The position numbers and the translations under genes are program-made. From Sphingobacterium puteale (GTDB taxonomy: Bacteria; Bacteroidota; Bacteroidia; Sphingobacteriales; Sphingobacteriaceae), in contig NZ_RBWS01000004.1 of the NCBI RefSeq assembly GCF_003627955.1, forward strand, positions 186,001 to 250,000: a stretch of DNA of 64,000 nt, read 5' to 3'. Below the pieces are notes generated by a model. That model was not told where the DNA came from. It searched no databases and saw only the letters and a list, made by a program, of their open reading frames with translations. Positions 53,499 through 64,000 of this stretch are shown here, in pieces (positions within the stretch are counted from its first letter, which is position 1; the number at the start of each line of letters is the position of its first letter).

Positions 53499-54569
53499 AT
53501 GAGTTTCCCTTCTATTGTCCTGCACGAGCTTATCCTGGCGATTATCGTCGTCTTGATTCTGGTTCTGCTGCTGATTATTACGGTGTTGGGCTATAGCTTT
53601 TATAGTTATAGAATCTTACACAATCGACACACCTGGAGACAGATCATTGAGTATAAGATTATGGAGACGATCGTGGGAAGCGATGGGAATGACGAACAAA
53701 ACCGGGAGTTCAGCAGATATCTAAAGGAGTCTTCATTTCGTGTACTTTTTTTGGAGATATTGGTGGATTCTGGCCGAAAATTTTCAGGGGCAGCCAAAAA
53801 AGCCATCGATGGGTTGTTTTTTGATTTTAAATTGGAAGACGAAGCCTGGCGAAGACTACGACAACGGAAAGCCTATCTCGTGGCTGGCGGTATACAGGAA
53901 CTGGCTGAGATGAATATTGAAGCAGCAATTCCGGAGATAAAAGCTAAACTAAAGGATGATCGTGCCCTAGTTTATCAAGAAGCACAATATGCCATGGTGA
54001 CTTTCTTGGGTTATGAAGGCCTGGAATTTCTGACTCATTTTGATAAACCGCTATCAGACTGGCAGCAACTACGCCTACTGTCCTCAATTCATCATATACC
54101 TGAACTTTCAGATGTTCAGGTTTACACCTGGCTAAAGAGCACAAATGATTCGGTCGTTATATTTACCTTACGTCTTATCCGTAAGTTTAGACTGATGGCA
54201 TTTTATCCGGCGATCTATGCGTTACTTGATCATGTTGCCACGTCTGTTCGTGTACAGGCAATACGGACAATGCAAGCCATTGAAAACAGCGCGACGATCG
54301 GACAGTTTATAACATGCTTCGATCAACAGCCCATTGAAGTCAAGCTTGAAATTTTGAAATCCATGAAGGTGGCCAGAAGCAAGGAAAGTGAGGACTTTTT
54401 GAAGAAACAATTGCTGGATCATCCCGAGACCTCGATTAAAATTTCGGCGGCTGAGGTGCTCGTGGTTTTAGGCGAAGAGCAATATCTACGCGAAATTTCG
54501 CAAAGGACAGATACTTACGACGAACTTATACAGATTATTAAACACGCTTTGCAAGAGAAAAAATGTTAG
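53499..54569 (+). CDS. Membrane-anchored HEAT-repeat protein
   Basis: A 356-residue protein with one N-terminal membrane segment (about residues 8-34, ELILAIIVVLILVLLLIITV), then a cytoplasmic helical solenoid. From about residue 125 onward there are degenerate HEAT repeats: AEMNIEAAIPEIKAKLKDD, ALVYQEAQYAMVTFLGYEGL, HVATSVRVQAIRTMQAIEN, HPETSIKISAAEVLVVLGE. HEAT proteins mediate protein contacts. Its last seven bases overlap the next gene (ATGTTAG), so translational coupling with the GT-phosphatase fusion is likely. It may bridge the receiver protein and the glycosyltransferase. I recognise no catalytic motif. Confidence 0.85.
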   Translation: MSFPSIVLHELILAIIVVLILVLLLIITVLGYSFYSYRILHNRHTWRQIIEYKIMETIVGSDGNDEQNREFSRYLKESSFRVLFLEILVDSGRKFSGAAKKAIDGLFFDFKLEDEAWRRLRQRKAYLVAGGIQELAEMNIEAAIPEIKAKLKDDRALVYQEAQYAMVTFLGYEGLEFLTHFDKPLSDWQQLRLLSSIHHIPELSDVQVYTWLKSTNDSVVIFTLRLIRKFRLMAFYPAIYALLDHVATSVRVQAIRTMQAIENSATIGQFITCFDQQPIEVKLEILKSMKVARSKESEDFLKKQLLDHPETSIKISAAEVLVVLGEEQYLREISQRTDTYDELIQIIKHALQEKKC

Positions 54570-57500
54570 AATTCTCCCATATCGTCTATGAAATTGTAGT
54601 TTGGCTATTTTTGCTTTATTCTGCAGCTCTATTTATTATCTATACATGGATAGGTCTATATGCCTATGGAGGAGTATTTCGTTATAAACATAAAAATGCA
54701 TTTACCGATTATGGTATTATCGCCACCAATCCCAATGCACCTACCTTCAGTCTGATTGCACCAGCCTACAACGAGGGCATGACCATCATCGAGAATGTAC
54801 GCTCTTTACTATCCCTATATTACCATAATTTGGAAATTATCATTGTGAATGACGGGAGCAAGGATGATTCCATGCAGAAATTGATTGCGGCCTATGAGCT
54901 CGAACCTACTTCATTTTTCGTGCAGGGAAATATTGAAACCAAGGCAATCCGAGGAATCTATAAAAGTAAAAATCCAGCCTTTAAAAAACTTATCGTTGTC
55001 GATAAAGAGAATGGTGGTAAAGCGGATGCACTCAATGTTGGTGTTAATATTTCTGCTGGTGATTATATCGTCTGTATTGACGTGGATTGTATTCTGGAAC
55101 AGGATGCGATCTTGAAATTGGCTAAGCCATTTTTGGAACAAACAGACAAACGCGTTATCGCCTGTGGTGGCGTAATACGTTTGGCCAATAATTGCAATGT
55201 GGTGAATGGCTCTGTGAGGGATGTGAATCTTCCGAAGTCCTGGTTGGGACGAACACAAGCTTTGGAATATATCCGTGCCTTTATTTTGGGTCGGATGGCT
55301 TGGTCCAGGGCTTCCGGATTGATATTGATTTCTGGGGCATTTGGGGCTTTTGATCGTCAGATCGTTTTGGCTTGCGGTGGTTATGACAGAAATACGGTGG
55401 GTGAGGATATGGAACTTGTTGTTCGTATGCGACGCTATATGGAAGAACAGAAACAGGCCTATGAAGTCGTTAATATTCCGGATCCCTTGTGCTGGACAGA
55501 AGTGCCGGAGTCAAAAGAGGTCTTGCGTAAACAGCGTAATCGTTGGATGAGAGGTACCATGGAGACCTTGTGGAAGCACCGCAAGCTGATGTTTAACCCA
55601 CGATATGGCCGTTTTGGTATGATCAGTATGCCTTATTGGTTTTTCTTTGAGTTTTTGGGCCCTATTGTCGAGTTTACGGGTTACATCGTTTTCGTGATCT
55701 TTTTTATTTTAGGAATTATTAACTGGCCCTTCTTCCTCGCCTTGTTTGCGTTGGTCATTGCTTCTGGAATTTTATATTCGATCTATGCCATCTTGATTGA
55801 TCTTGTTAGTCATCAGGTTTATACAAGGAAACGAGAGCTCTCCACCTTAATTGCAACCGCTGTTCTTGAACCGCTATATTTTCACCCCATTGTCGTTAAA
55901 GCCGGTGTCCAGGGCGTGGTTGATTACTTTCGCAAGCAACATGGCTGGGGTGAAATGACAAGACAAGGCTTTCAGCAAAAAGAGGTGAATGAGTCGGTGT
56001 GGACATACATTGGAAAGCGGTTAATTTCGGCATTGCGGGGAATAGGTCCTGTCATGCTGGTTTTCTTTGTGCTGTATATGTTGTCCATTGGAATAGAATG
56101 GTGGTGGTATGGCCGACGTTTTGCCCAGCTTGCCGAAGCGGGGGCAGGGAAATACCTTCTTGTAGATAACCTGCTTTTTGCTTTCCAGGTATTGGGCTGT
56201 GTGGGTATCGGGTATTTATTGCTTCAGTTTTTAAGCAGCTTCTGGGCAAGGATCCTGTCGGTGCTGTCGCTTTCAGCTATTGTTGTCATCCAATTTATCC
56301 TGTTTTTGTATTTCGGAGAATCGAGAAATTTGCTCGGAGCAGATATGTTTTATTACAGTTCCGAAGAGATGAAGCAGATTTTGGAAGCCAGCGGCATGTT
56401 GAATTTTACAAATATCGCTTTGCTTTTACTATTGATTGTGATTGCCTGGGTTCCCCTTTGGATGGCCAATAAACAGACTTTTAAAAAGGTTTATGTGGGC
56501 ATTGCATGCCTGTCTTTGGGCTTTGTATCCTGTTTTATTTCTTCGGCTTCGATTTTGGGAAATGCTTCGGCAAAAGACGAATTTGTGGCCAATGCAAGCC
56601 GTAGCAAATGGCGGTATTTTTTTGAATCCAATTTATCAGATTATGTAGAGGAACGTCCCGGAATGTTGGCTGCCCTGTATCAAGATGATGTGGATCCAAA
56701 GGTGTTGGATAGTAAATTTCCTTTTTTGAAAGCTGAAGATACCAAAGATTTTCTGGGAGCTTATTTAAAGAAGACGGCAAAGGCGCCGAATTTGGTTATC
56801 CTTGTTATTGAAGGTTTAGGACATGCCTATAGTTCAGAAAATGGCTATATTGGTAACTTTACGCCATTTATAGGCACATTAAAAAAACAATCTTTGTATT
56901 GGGATAATAATATAAGTTCCTCCGGACGGACATTTTCCGTATTGCCTACCCTAACCGGTTCATTGCCTTTCGCCGTGCATGGTTTCCTCGAACAGGATAC
57001 ATTGCCAGATCACTTTAACCTGTTCAATATTCTGAAGCACAATGGTTTCAATACGGGATTTTTCTATGGTGGTCATTCTAATTTCGATTTCATGAAAAAA
57101 TTCATGGACTATAATCAAATCGATAAGCTCATTGACCAGGATGCTTTTGGTCCACCGTATAAAAAATTACCGGAAAAGGGGGGTGAAAGTTGGGGATATG
57201 AAGATCAGGCCGTGTTTAGTAAATTGCTAGAAGTACAAAAAGTGCAGGAGAATCCCTATTTCCACGTCCTGCTGACACTGTCTACACACAATCCATTTTT
57301 GATTAATAACACAGCCCATTATGAGCAGTTATTTGAACAGCGAATTGCATCCGCGGAGCTGTCGCCGACACAAAAAAAGTGGGCTCTGGAAAACCGGGCC
57401 CAGCTTGTTTCGGTCTTAAATTTGGATGATGCAATGGAACAGTTTTTTAAGGAATATAAAAAAAGGCCGGATTTTGCAAATACCATTTTTGTTATTACAG

Positions 57501-57985
57501 GAGACCACGCCATGCCGGAGATTCCTTTGCAAAGCAAAATCGACCGTTATCATGTGCCATTATTGATTTATTCGCCGCTTTTAAAAGAACCCAAGACCTT
57601 TCACAATTTTGTGAGCCATTTTGATGTGGCCCCTTCGTTGCTGGCCTATTACCGTGAAAATTTTGCCATAAAAACTCCCCGTCAAGTGACATGGATCGGT
57701 CATGGTCTTGATAAAGGTGCGTTGGCAAAAGGAGAAGGGATTGGGATGATGCAGAGCAAAAATCAGTTGAACGATTTTGTGCGCGGCAATTATCACCTAT
57801 CTGAGGGACAATTGTATAGATTGGACGGAAGGCTCGATGAGGATATTGCCTCGGATGATGCAAAAGAAGAATTGTCAAAGCACTTTGAATTGTTCAAGCG
57901 CAAGAACAAATTATTTTATACTCAAAAACGGTTGTTACCAGACAGTGTTTATGCCAATTATTTTGGGTCTTTGAAAAAAGACTAA
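54563..57985 (+). CDS. Membrane glycosyltransferase (GT2) fused to alkaline-phosphatase-superfamily domain
   Basis: A 1140-residue membrane protein. N-terminal membrane segments (about residues 5-35) are followed by a GT2 domain: FSLIAPAYNEGMTIIENVRS, VNDGSKDDSMQ, the DxD in CIDVDCILEQD, CGGYDRNTVGEDMEL, and the QxxRW-type KQRNRWMRGTMETL. This is the arrangement of processive synthases such as PgaC. Several membrane segments follow (about 360-470 and 500-710). From about residue 720 an alkaline-phosphatase-like domain begins: VILVIEGLGHAYS (Glu750), a nucleophile-type Thr790 in SSSGRTFSVLPT, TLSTHNPF, and ITGDHAMPE (Asp981, His982). The pattern resembles LtaS-type phosphoglycerol or phosphoethanolamine transferases. 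The protein could make and decorate a polysaccharide; that is inference. It overlaps HEAT by 7 bp and YaiO tail-to-tail by 4 bp. Confidence 0.9.
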   Translation: MLEFSHIVYEIVVWLFLLYSAALFIIYTWIGLYAYGGVFRYKHKNAFTDYGIIATNPNAPTFSLIAPAYNEGMTIIENVRSLLSLYYHNLEIIIVNDGSKDDSMQKLIAAYELEPTSFFVQGNIETKAIRGIYKSKNPAFKKLIVVDKENGGKADALNVGVNISAGDYIVCIDVDCILEQDAILKLAKPFLEQTDKRVIACGGVIRLANNCNVVNGSVRDVNLPKSWLGRTQALEYIRAFILGRMAWSRASGLILISGAFGAFDRQIVLACGGYDRNTVGEDMELVVRMRRYMEEQKQAYEVVNIPDPLCWTEVPESKEVLRKQRNRWMRGTMETLWKHRKLMFNPRYGRFGMISMPYWFFFEFLGPIVEFTGYIVFVIFFILGIINWPFFLALFALVIASGILYSIYAILIDLVSHQVYTRKRELSTLIATAVLEPLYFHPIVVKAGVQGVVDYFRKQHGWGEMTRQGFQQKEVNESVWTYIGKRLISALRGIGPVMLVFFVLYMLSIGIEWWWYGRRFAQLAEAGAGKYLLVDNLLFAFQVLGCVGIGYLLLQFLSSFWARILSVLSLSAIVVIQFILFLYFGESRNLLGADMFYYSSEEMKQILEASGMLNFTNIALLLLLIVIAWVPLWMANKQTFKKVYVGIACLSLGFVSCFISSASILGNASAKDEFVANASRSKWRYFFESNLSDYVEERPGMLAALYQDDVDPKVLDSKFPFLKAEDTKDFLGAYLKKTAKAPNLVILVIEGLGHAYSSENGYIGNFTPFIGTLKKQSLYWDNNISSSGRTFSVLPTLTGSLPFAVHGFLEQDTLPDHFNLFNILKHNGFNTGFFYGGHSNFDFMKKFMDYNQIDKLIDQDAFGPPYKKLPEKGGESWGYEDQAVFSKLLEVQKVQENPYFHVLLTLSTHNPFLINNTAHYEQLFEQRIASAELSPTQKKWALENRAQLVSVLNLDDAMEQFFKEYKKRPDFANTIFVITGDHAMPEIPLQSKIDRYHVPLLIYSPLLKEPKTFHNFVSHFDVAPSLLAYYRENFAIKTPRQVTWIGHGLDKGALAKGEGIGMMQSKNQLNDFVRGNYHLSEGQLYRLDGRLDEDIASDDAKEELSKHFELFKRKNKLFYTQKRLLPDSVYANYFGSLKKD

Positions 57986-59223
57986 AATTTGCGGATATAA
58001 CCCAGAATGATATCCAGTTGGTTTCCTTTTTCTTTTGGTCGGAATTCTTGGTTATAATAGGTGCCCGAGATCGAGAATAGGTTACTTTGTTTGACCGAGA
58101 AATTGTACTCAGCACCTACTTTGAATGTCTTTAATTTGTATGGAGCGTTGTCCAATAGATTATTCCGGTTTTCCTCGGGACTCAAACCTGTCCCGGCACT
58201 AAATCCGAAGTAATCGTTTGCACCTTTTGTATAGTAGCGCACTGTGCCGGTATAAGATTGGGAAATATTCTTCTCGCCGGGAGTGAGGTATGTTCTCAGA
58301 TTGAACCAGAAATTTTGGTAGTATTTTCCGACAGAAGCTGTATACATCCAGATATTGTCGCTGAAATAGAGTTGCCGGTACCCAATTTCCCCTTCAAAAC
58401 TATGCGGTAAGTTGGCGTATAAGGAGACACCTGTACGGTATTTGGCAAATATGCCCACATTATTGGAGTAAGCTGCTCCAACATAGAGATAAAACAACTC
58501 GGACAGTCGTGGGTAAGCTTCCATTTCAAACTGTACACCGTTCTCCGCAAATTTATTCGCATAATTTGTTCTAAAGATCACAGATCCGATGGGAGTAGCA
58601 CGTTTATAGCTCAGGCCAACGATGTGCCAGTTATTGTCAAACTGCTTGTCAAAATAGACGAAATTATAGGTTAGGCCAATGGCGTTTTTAGCGGTATATT
58701 CCTCAATGTTTTTGGCCAAAGATCTCGCTTCCGCATTCTTTGGATCGATTTTGAGGAGTTGATGGACAGCGTTTTCGGCGACCTCGTAGTGACTGGCGCT
58801 ATAGTTGATCTTCGCTTTTAACAAAAGCAGATCCTGTGATTGTGGATGAAAACCCAGCCCTTTGTCGGTCAGCTGGCTGGCTTTCTCAGCCCGGTCGTTC
58901 CAGTACTCCAGCGCGGCATAGGCTAAAAAGAAGTCTTCATCTTTCGTGTCTTTTAAATCCAGCTCATTAAAGAGTGTCCGGGCGGAGTCAATCTTGTCCG
59001 ACCAAGTGTAAAGGCGTCCGAGGAAAATGCTGATGTCTGTATAATCTGGTGCCTGTAGCAATGCCTGTTTCGATAATCGAATGGCCTGCGGATAATCTTT
59101 TGAATCAAAGGCTACTTTGCGCGCTTTGGCAAAGAGATCATCAGCAGTGATTTTTGTCTCTTGGGCAGTTGAAAATAAAGGTAATAAAGCGAGGGATAGT
59201 AACGGATAGATTACTTTTTTCAT
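57982..59223 (-). CDS. YaiO-family outer-membrane beta-barrel with TPR-like N-terminus
   Basis: A 413-residue exported protein. The ATG at 59223 gives a clean signal peptide (MKKVIYPLLSLALLPLFSTA); a longer start seven codons upstream is possible. The N-terminal half carries TPR-like repeats (about 30-165: RLSKQALLQAPDYTDISIFL, AYAALEYWNDRAEKASQLTD, AENAVHQLLKIDPKNAEARS). The C-terminal 240 residues have beta-barrel strands (GLTYNFVYFDKQFDNNWHIV onward). This resembles E. coli YaiO, which sits next to a GT2 gene (YaiP). The convergent stop overlap with the GT fusion suggests they were kept together; it may form the outer-membrane part of the same glycan system. Confidence 0.85.
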   Translation of the reverse strand: MKKVIYPLLSLALLPLFSTAQETKITADDLFAKARKVAFDSKDYPQAIRLSKQALLQAPDYTDISIFLGRLYTWSDKIDSARTLFNELDLKDTKDEDFFLAYAALEYWNDRAEKASQLTDKGLGFHPQSQDLLLLKAKINYSASHYEVAENAVHQLLKIDPKNAEARSLAKNIEEYTAKNAIGLTYNFVYFDKQFDNNWHIVGLSYKRATPIGSVIFRTNYANKFAENGVQFEMEAYPRLSELFYLYVGAAYSNNVGIFAKYRTGVSLYANLPHSFEGEIGYRQLYFSDNIWMYTASVGKYYQNFWFNLRTYLTPGEKNISQSYTGTVRYYTKGANDYFGFSAGTGLSPEENRNNLLDNAPYKLKTFKVGAEYNFSVKQSNLFSISGTYYNQEFRPKEKGNQLDIILGYIRKF

Positions 59224-59327
59224 TCCAGATTGTATAGTTGACATTTTAGCTTGCTAATATATAAACTAAAAATAGGAAATATTGTTTGCTAATGCTTGTT
59301 TTAAAAATGAATTTTCATGATAAATGA

Positions 59328-59352
59328 GGAGCTCCCTGCAGGCAGGCGAGCT
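59328..59352 (-). terminator. Possible terminator of the thiamine operon
   Basis: GAGCTC (59347-59352) and GAGCTC (59328-59333) form a stem with an inner CCTG/CAGG pairing, about 10 bp with one G-G mismatch, 14 bp after the thiF stop. T-rich sequence follows only after a spacer, so it is a weak candidate. Confidence 0.45.
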
Positions 59353-59366
59353 CGTTAAGTCATATT

Positions 59367-60077
59367 TTAAAAAGAAAGCTTCGAAAAACGCCAATGCAGC
59401 GTATCGACAAGGGTCAGTTGATTAGCGTCTACAGGCAGCCCTGCGGCCATTTTGAGTACCTGCATGGCCATCATGCTCCCTATTATTCCCGGTAAGGGAC
59501 CCAGCACACCATTTTTATCACAGTTGGGCACCTGTTCGGGGGGAGGAACTGAGGGAAACAGGTCGAGGAGATGTTTGCTGCCCTGATAATTAAATACTGC
59601 CAACTGTCCCTCAAATCCGTGTATACTTCCATAGACTAAAGGCTTGTTAAGCGTTAGACAGGTCTCATTGAGCAGGTAACGCGTCTTAAAGTTGTCGCAG
59701 CAATCCACAATGATATCATAAGGTCGAAGAATTTCTGCTGCATTGTCAACATCAATTTTAACCTGCAAGGGCCGGAAATCAATCGTACTGTTGTGCCGTT
59801 GCATAAAGTCAACGGCGCTGCTGGTTTTGGTTTTATGGAGCTGCTTTTCGCCATGGATCACCTGCCTATTGAGGTTATGTAGTTCTACCCGGTCAAAATC
59901 GGCCAAAGCAAGCACACCAATGCCAGCAGCTGCCAGATATTGCAATACCGGACTCCCCAGCCCGCCAGCTCCAACGATCAGTACTTTGGCATTCATGATT
60001 TTTCGTTGTCCCGAAACACCAATTTCCTCGATAAAGATTTGTCGGCTATAGCGTTCGAAAATTAAATCCTCTTTCAT
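59367..60077 (-). CDS. thiF: ThiF/MoeB-type adenylyltransferase (thiamine)
   Basis: E1-like enzyme of 236 residues that adenylates the C-terminus of the sulfur-carrier protein ThiS. The ATP site is VLIVGAGGLGSPVLQYLAAA with the arginine finger in HNLNRQVIHG. The ADFDRVELHN and DCCDNFKTRYLLNE motifs follow, as does the C-terminal VPNCDKNGVLGPLPGIIGSM. I see no separate zinc CxxC pair, and no rhodanese domain. It ends the thi operon (4-bp gap to thiH). thiS, the partner, is not in the window and probably lies upstream of thiC. Confidence 0.93.
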   Translation of the reverse strand: MKEDLIFERYSRQIFIEEIGVSGQRKIMNAKVLIVGAGGLGSPVLQYLAAAGIGVLALADFDRVELHNLNRQVIHGEKQLHKTKTSSAVDFMQRHNSTIDFRPLQVKIDVDNAAEILRPYDIIVDCCDNFKTRYLLNETCLTLNKPLVYGSIHGFEGQLAVFNYQGSKHLLDLFPSVPPPEQVPNCDKNGVLGPLPGIIGSMMAMQVLKMAAGLPVDANQLTLVDTLHWRFSKLSF

Positions 60078-60081
60078 CCAT

Positions 60082-61206
60082 TTAGCGAATTAGTCCTGAA
60101 TAAGTACTTTCCCAATCCTTCATCACAGGTGCGTATCCCATTTTTCGGATTTGATTTTTTATGGTTTCCATATCCCGCTCGTCGCTGACCTCAAATTGCT
60201 CCAGCGCTTGTGGGGCAACAACATACCCGCCGGGGTTTGTTTTGGAAGCCGCACTCATTGTTGTTACTCCGATAGGGATGATATGATCCCTAAAGCTTTC
60301 ATTTTCCCGGGTAGAAATGGAAATCTCCAGATTTTCATTCCATAACCGGTAAGCACAGATTAATTGCAGCAGATGTTTGTCCGAAAGATGAAAATTGGGA
60401 GCGACGGAACCTGCTGCCGGCCGCAGTCGCGGAAAGGAAATGGAGTACCGGGTCTGCCAGTAGTTTTTTTGTAAATAGGCAATGTGAGCCGCGGTAAAGA
60501 AGCTGTCTACACGCCAATCTTCCAGTCCGAGTAACACCCCTAATCCGATTTTATGGATCCCCGCCTGCCCGATGCGGTCCGGAGTGTCCAAACGGTAATC
60601 AAAATTCGATTTCTTGCCTTTGGGATGGTATTTCTTATATACTTCCCGATGATAGGTTTCCTGGTACACTAGGACTGCATATACACCCGCAGCCTGTAAC
60701 AATTGGTATTCCGTTAATTCAAGAGGTTGTACCTCGATGGATATTTGGGAAAAATGAGGTTTAAGCAGCTCAATCGCCTGCAGGAAATAATTAATTTCCA
60801 CGGTCTTGTTTGCTTCACCGCTGACTAATAGGACATGGTTGACCCCCATGGATTTGAGTGCCATCGCTTCCAGTAATAATTCAGTGTTGCTCAACGTTTT
60901 TCGGCGAATCTTGTTGTCCATGCTAAACCCGCAGTAAGTGCAGATATTCTGACATTCATTGCTGAGGTAGAGAGGAGCGTAGAGTTGTATCGTCTTGCCA
61001 AAGCGCAGTTGTGTGATCTGCTGTGCCTTGACAGCCATTTGCTCCAGATAAGGTGTTGCGGCCGGTGAAATAAGGGCGATGAAATCATTGAGTGTCAAAT
61101 TATCCCGGTTTAATGCATGGCGGACATCCTGATCCGAGGTCCCATAAATCTTTGCCTGGACTTCTTCCCAGCGATATTGCGCGAGTAGCTTTTTAAAATC
61201 AGTCAT
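60082..61206 (-). CDS. thiH: 2-iminoacetate synthase (tyrosine lyase)
   Basis: Radical SAM enzyme of 374 residues that cleaves tyrosine to 2-iminoacetate and p-cresol for the thiazole ring. The cluster motif CQNICTYC (Cys85, Cys89, Cys92) is in the CxxxCxxC form. The family-specific HPKGKKSNFDYRLDTPDRIG and SISFPRLRPAAGS follow. The ThiH branch, not the glycine-oxidase ThiO route, fits the rest of the operon. It starts 9 bp after thiG and is followed closely by thiF. Confidence 0.95.
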   Translation of the reverse strand: MTDFKKLLAQYRWEEVQAKIYGTSDQDVRHALNRDNLTLNDFIALISPAATPYLEQMAVKAQQITQLRFGKTIQLYAPLYLSNECQNICTYCGFSMDNKIRRKTLSNTELLLEAMALKSMGVNHVLLVSGEANKTVEINYFLQAIELLKPHFSQISIEVQPLELTEYQLLQAAGVYAVLVYQETYHREVYKKYHPKGKKSNFDYRLDTPDRIGQAGIHKIGLGVLLGLEDWRVDSFFTAAHIAYLQKNYWQTRYSISFPRLRPAAGSVAPNFHLSDKHLLQLICAYRLWNENLEISISTRENESFRDHIIPIGVTTMSAASKTNPGGYVVAPQALEQFEVSDERDMETIKNQIRKMGYAPVMKDWESTYSGLIR

Positions 61207-61215
61207 GGTTTTGGA

Positions 61216-61986
61216 TCAATCGAATAAAAATGAAGTGAGCGGACTTGAACTGACTGCCCGCGAAGTAATGGGCCCTAATCCTGCTTCATAAGCCTCGCGC
61301 CCGGCACTGACTGCTTGCTTAAATGCCGCGGCCATCTGTACCGGATTATTGGAAATGGCAATTGCCGTATTGACCAGTACGGCATCCGCACCGATTTCCA
61401 TCGCTTTAGCAGCATCAGAGGGAGCCCCAATTCCGGCATCAACGATTACCGGGACATTGCTTTCCTCGATAATAATTTCCAGAAAGTCTTGGGTACGAAG
61501 CCCTTTGTTGCTACCAATCGGTGCACCTAGGGGCATGACAACGGCGGTACCTGCGTTTTCCAGACGTTTACAAAGTACAGGGTCTGCATGAATATAAGGC
61601 ATGACGACAAAGCCCAGTTTTGCCAGCTCCTCTGTCGCACGTAAAGTTTCAATCGGGTCAGGTAGCAGATAGCGGGGATCGGGATGAATTTCCAGTTTTA
61701 CCCAGTTTGTTTCCAGCGCTTCTCTGGCCAGCTGGGCCGCTAAAACCGCTTCCGCCGCTGTTCTGGCACCCGATGTATTGGGGAGTAAGTCTATTTTTGT
61801 TAGGTCGAGTGCAGCCGTCAATTCGTCTTGCACGGCGAGCTGATCGATTCGTTTTAATGCAACGGTAACGAGTTGTGATCCGGAAGCCCTAACGGCCGCG
61901 CTCATCTCATCTAGATTGCCGAATTTGCCCGTTCCCATAAATAATCTAGATTCAAAGCTGCGATTGGCTATGTGTAATATGCTCAT
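61216..61986 (-). CDS. thiG: Thiazole synthase
   Basis: Forms the thiazole phosphate from deoxyxylulose phosphate, iminoacetate and ThiS thiocarboxylate. 256 residues, (beta/alpha)8 fold. Motifs include [14 protein letters not shown], the Schiff-base region [62 protein letters not shown], and [20 protein letters not shown]. It overlaps the thiE stop by 4 bp and is tightly linked with thiH. Confidence 0.97.
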   Translation of the reverse strand: MSILHIANRSFESRLFMGTGKFGNLDEMSAAVRASGSQLVTVALKRIDQLAVQDELTAALDLTKIDLLPNTSGARTAAEAVLAAQLAREALETNWVKLEIHPDPRYLLPDPIETLRATEELAKLGFVVMPYIHADPVLCKRLENAGTAVVMPLGAPIGSNKGLRTQDFLEIIIEESNVPVIVDAGIGAPSDAAKAMEIGADAVLVNTAIAISNNPVQMAAAFKQAVSAGREAYEAGLGPITSRAVSSSPLTSFLFD

Positions 61987-62566
61987 TTTAAAAGATTTTT
62001 AATGGATGAAATAATATTTGGTGTCTGGGTGATCAGTCCTGATACCGCTACACCATAAACCCCTGTTTCTGTTAAACGTTGGATATCTTCGAGGCTGCTG
62101 ATCCCACCGATGGCGTAGATCGGAACAGGAGTAAGCCCCTGCCGACGGATTTCCCGGATGATATGTTCATATCCGGCAATGCCCAATAGTGGACTGAGCT
62201 TTTGTTTTGTATAAGTATGTTTATAGGGGCCGAGTCCGATGTAATCACATTTTTCAGCTATCCGCTGTTGCACATCTTCCAGACTATTTGCTGTCCCGCC
62301 AATAATCTTTGCTGCTCCCAACAACTGGCGAGCTTCAGCTATACCGCAATCAGTTAAGCCCAGGTGTACACCATCGACATCCAACTCCTTTGCTAGCTGC
62401 ACATGATCGTTGATGATACATTTGGCTCCAAAGTGCTGGCAAACCTGTAGCATTTGCTGCGCGAGCAGCGAGAATGCAGATTCATCTGCTTGTTTCCATC
62501 GGATCTGAATCCATGTGGCACCTGCATCCAAAGCTTTTAAGATGTTATTCTTTTGGTCTGCCAAAG

Positions 62567-64000
<1,434 letters not shown>

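Overview
The window looks like a chromosome segment from a Bacteroidota bacterium, most probably of the Sphingobacteriaceae (Sphingobacterium or a close relative). The evidence is gene content and signals: a type III glutamine synthetase, GH92 and GH16 glycosidases, an OMP beta-barrel protein with a CarboxypepD_reg-type N-terminus, LytTR two-component regulation, the thiC-E-G-H-F order, almost no Shine-Dalgarno sequences, and several promoters of the Bacteroidota form (-33 TTTG, -7 TAnnTTTG). No complete insertion sequence, integrase, prophage or CRISPR array is visible.

Layout. 1-4534: a GntR-type regulator cut by the window edge, a broken six-hairpin glycosidase and a GH92 mannosidase. 4628-8739: a complete methionine operon on the minus strand (metY-metX-hom). 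Its leader holds a promoter, a SAM-I riboswitch, a 44-codon ORF with a run of Met codons and a terminator-like hairpin. 8799-19745: housekeeping and envelope genes (FUSC-like protein, outer-membrane barrel, glnN, S9 peptidase, SIMPL protein). 19809-20891: tRNA-Leu(CAA), then about 0.9 kb without recognisable genes carrying a 15-unit 21-nt repeat array. 20892-24828: an aspartyl protease/PDZ protein, a short promoter-ORF-terminator unit, and the RNA-repair pair rtcB-prfH. 24947-33860: methylcitrate cycle genes prpBCD with fatty-acid oxidation genes (fused hydratase/dehydrogenase, acyl-CoA dehydrogenase, thiolase). 33907-41585: an HMA-like small protein, a LytS/LytTR pair, a CPA2 antiporter, a DEAD helicase plus cold-shock protein, and a Gfo/Idh/MocA oxidoreductase. 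41764-43663: an operon resembling the mhqO/mhqD quinone-response genes. 43806-48941: a possible SusC gene scar, a SnoaL-like lipoprotein, a GH16 lipoprotein, and an XRE-cupin regulator followed by a DUF5690 transporter and a TIGR03364 oxidoreductase. 49217-59223: a tightly packed signalling and envelope-glycan operon (hybrid kinase, response regulator, HEAT membrane protein, GT2-alkaline-phosphatase fusion) facing a YaiO-type barrel gene. 59328-64000: the thiamine operon, with thiC cut by the window end.

The most interesting signals are regulatory or architectural. (1) In the methionine leader, the 3' strand of riboswitch helix P1 ends one base before the start codon of the Met-rich leader ORF, and that ORF precedes a terminator with a plausible competing pairing. 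This suggests a SAM sensor nested with a translation-dependent attenuator. (2) A 28-codon ORF with attenuator-like segments lies upstream of the rtcB-prfH ribosome-repair genes. (3) The 49-59 kb operon couples a 1304-residue hybrid kinase to a glycosyltransferase fused to a phospho/sulfo-transferase-type domain. Functional readings of all three are inference. Where the longest open frame starts at TTG or GTG, I have usually moved the start to an internal ATG that fits a signal peptide or family N-terminus.
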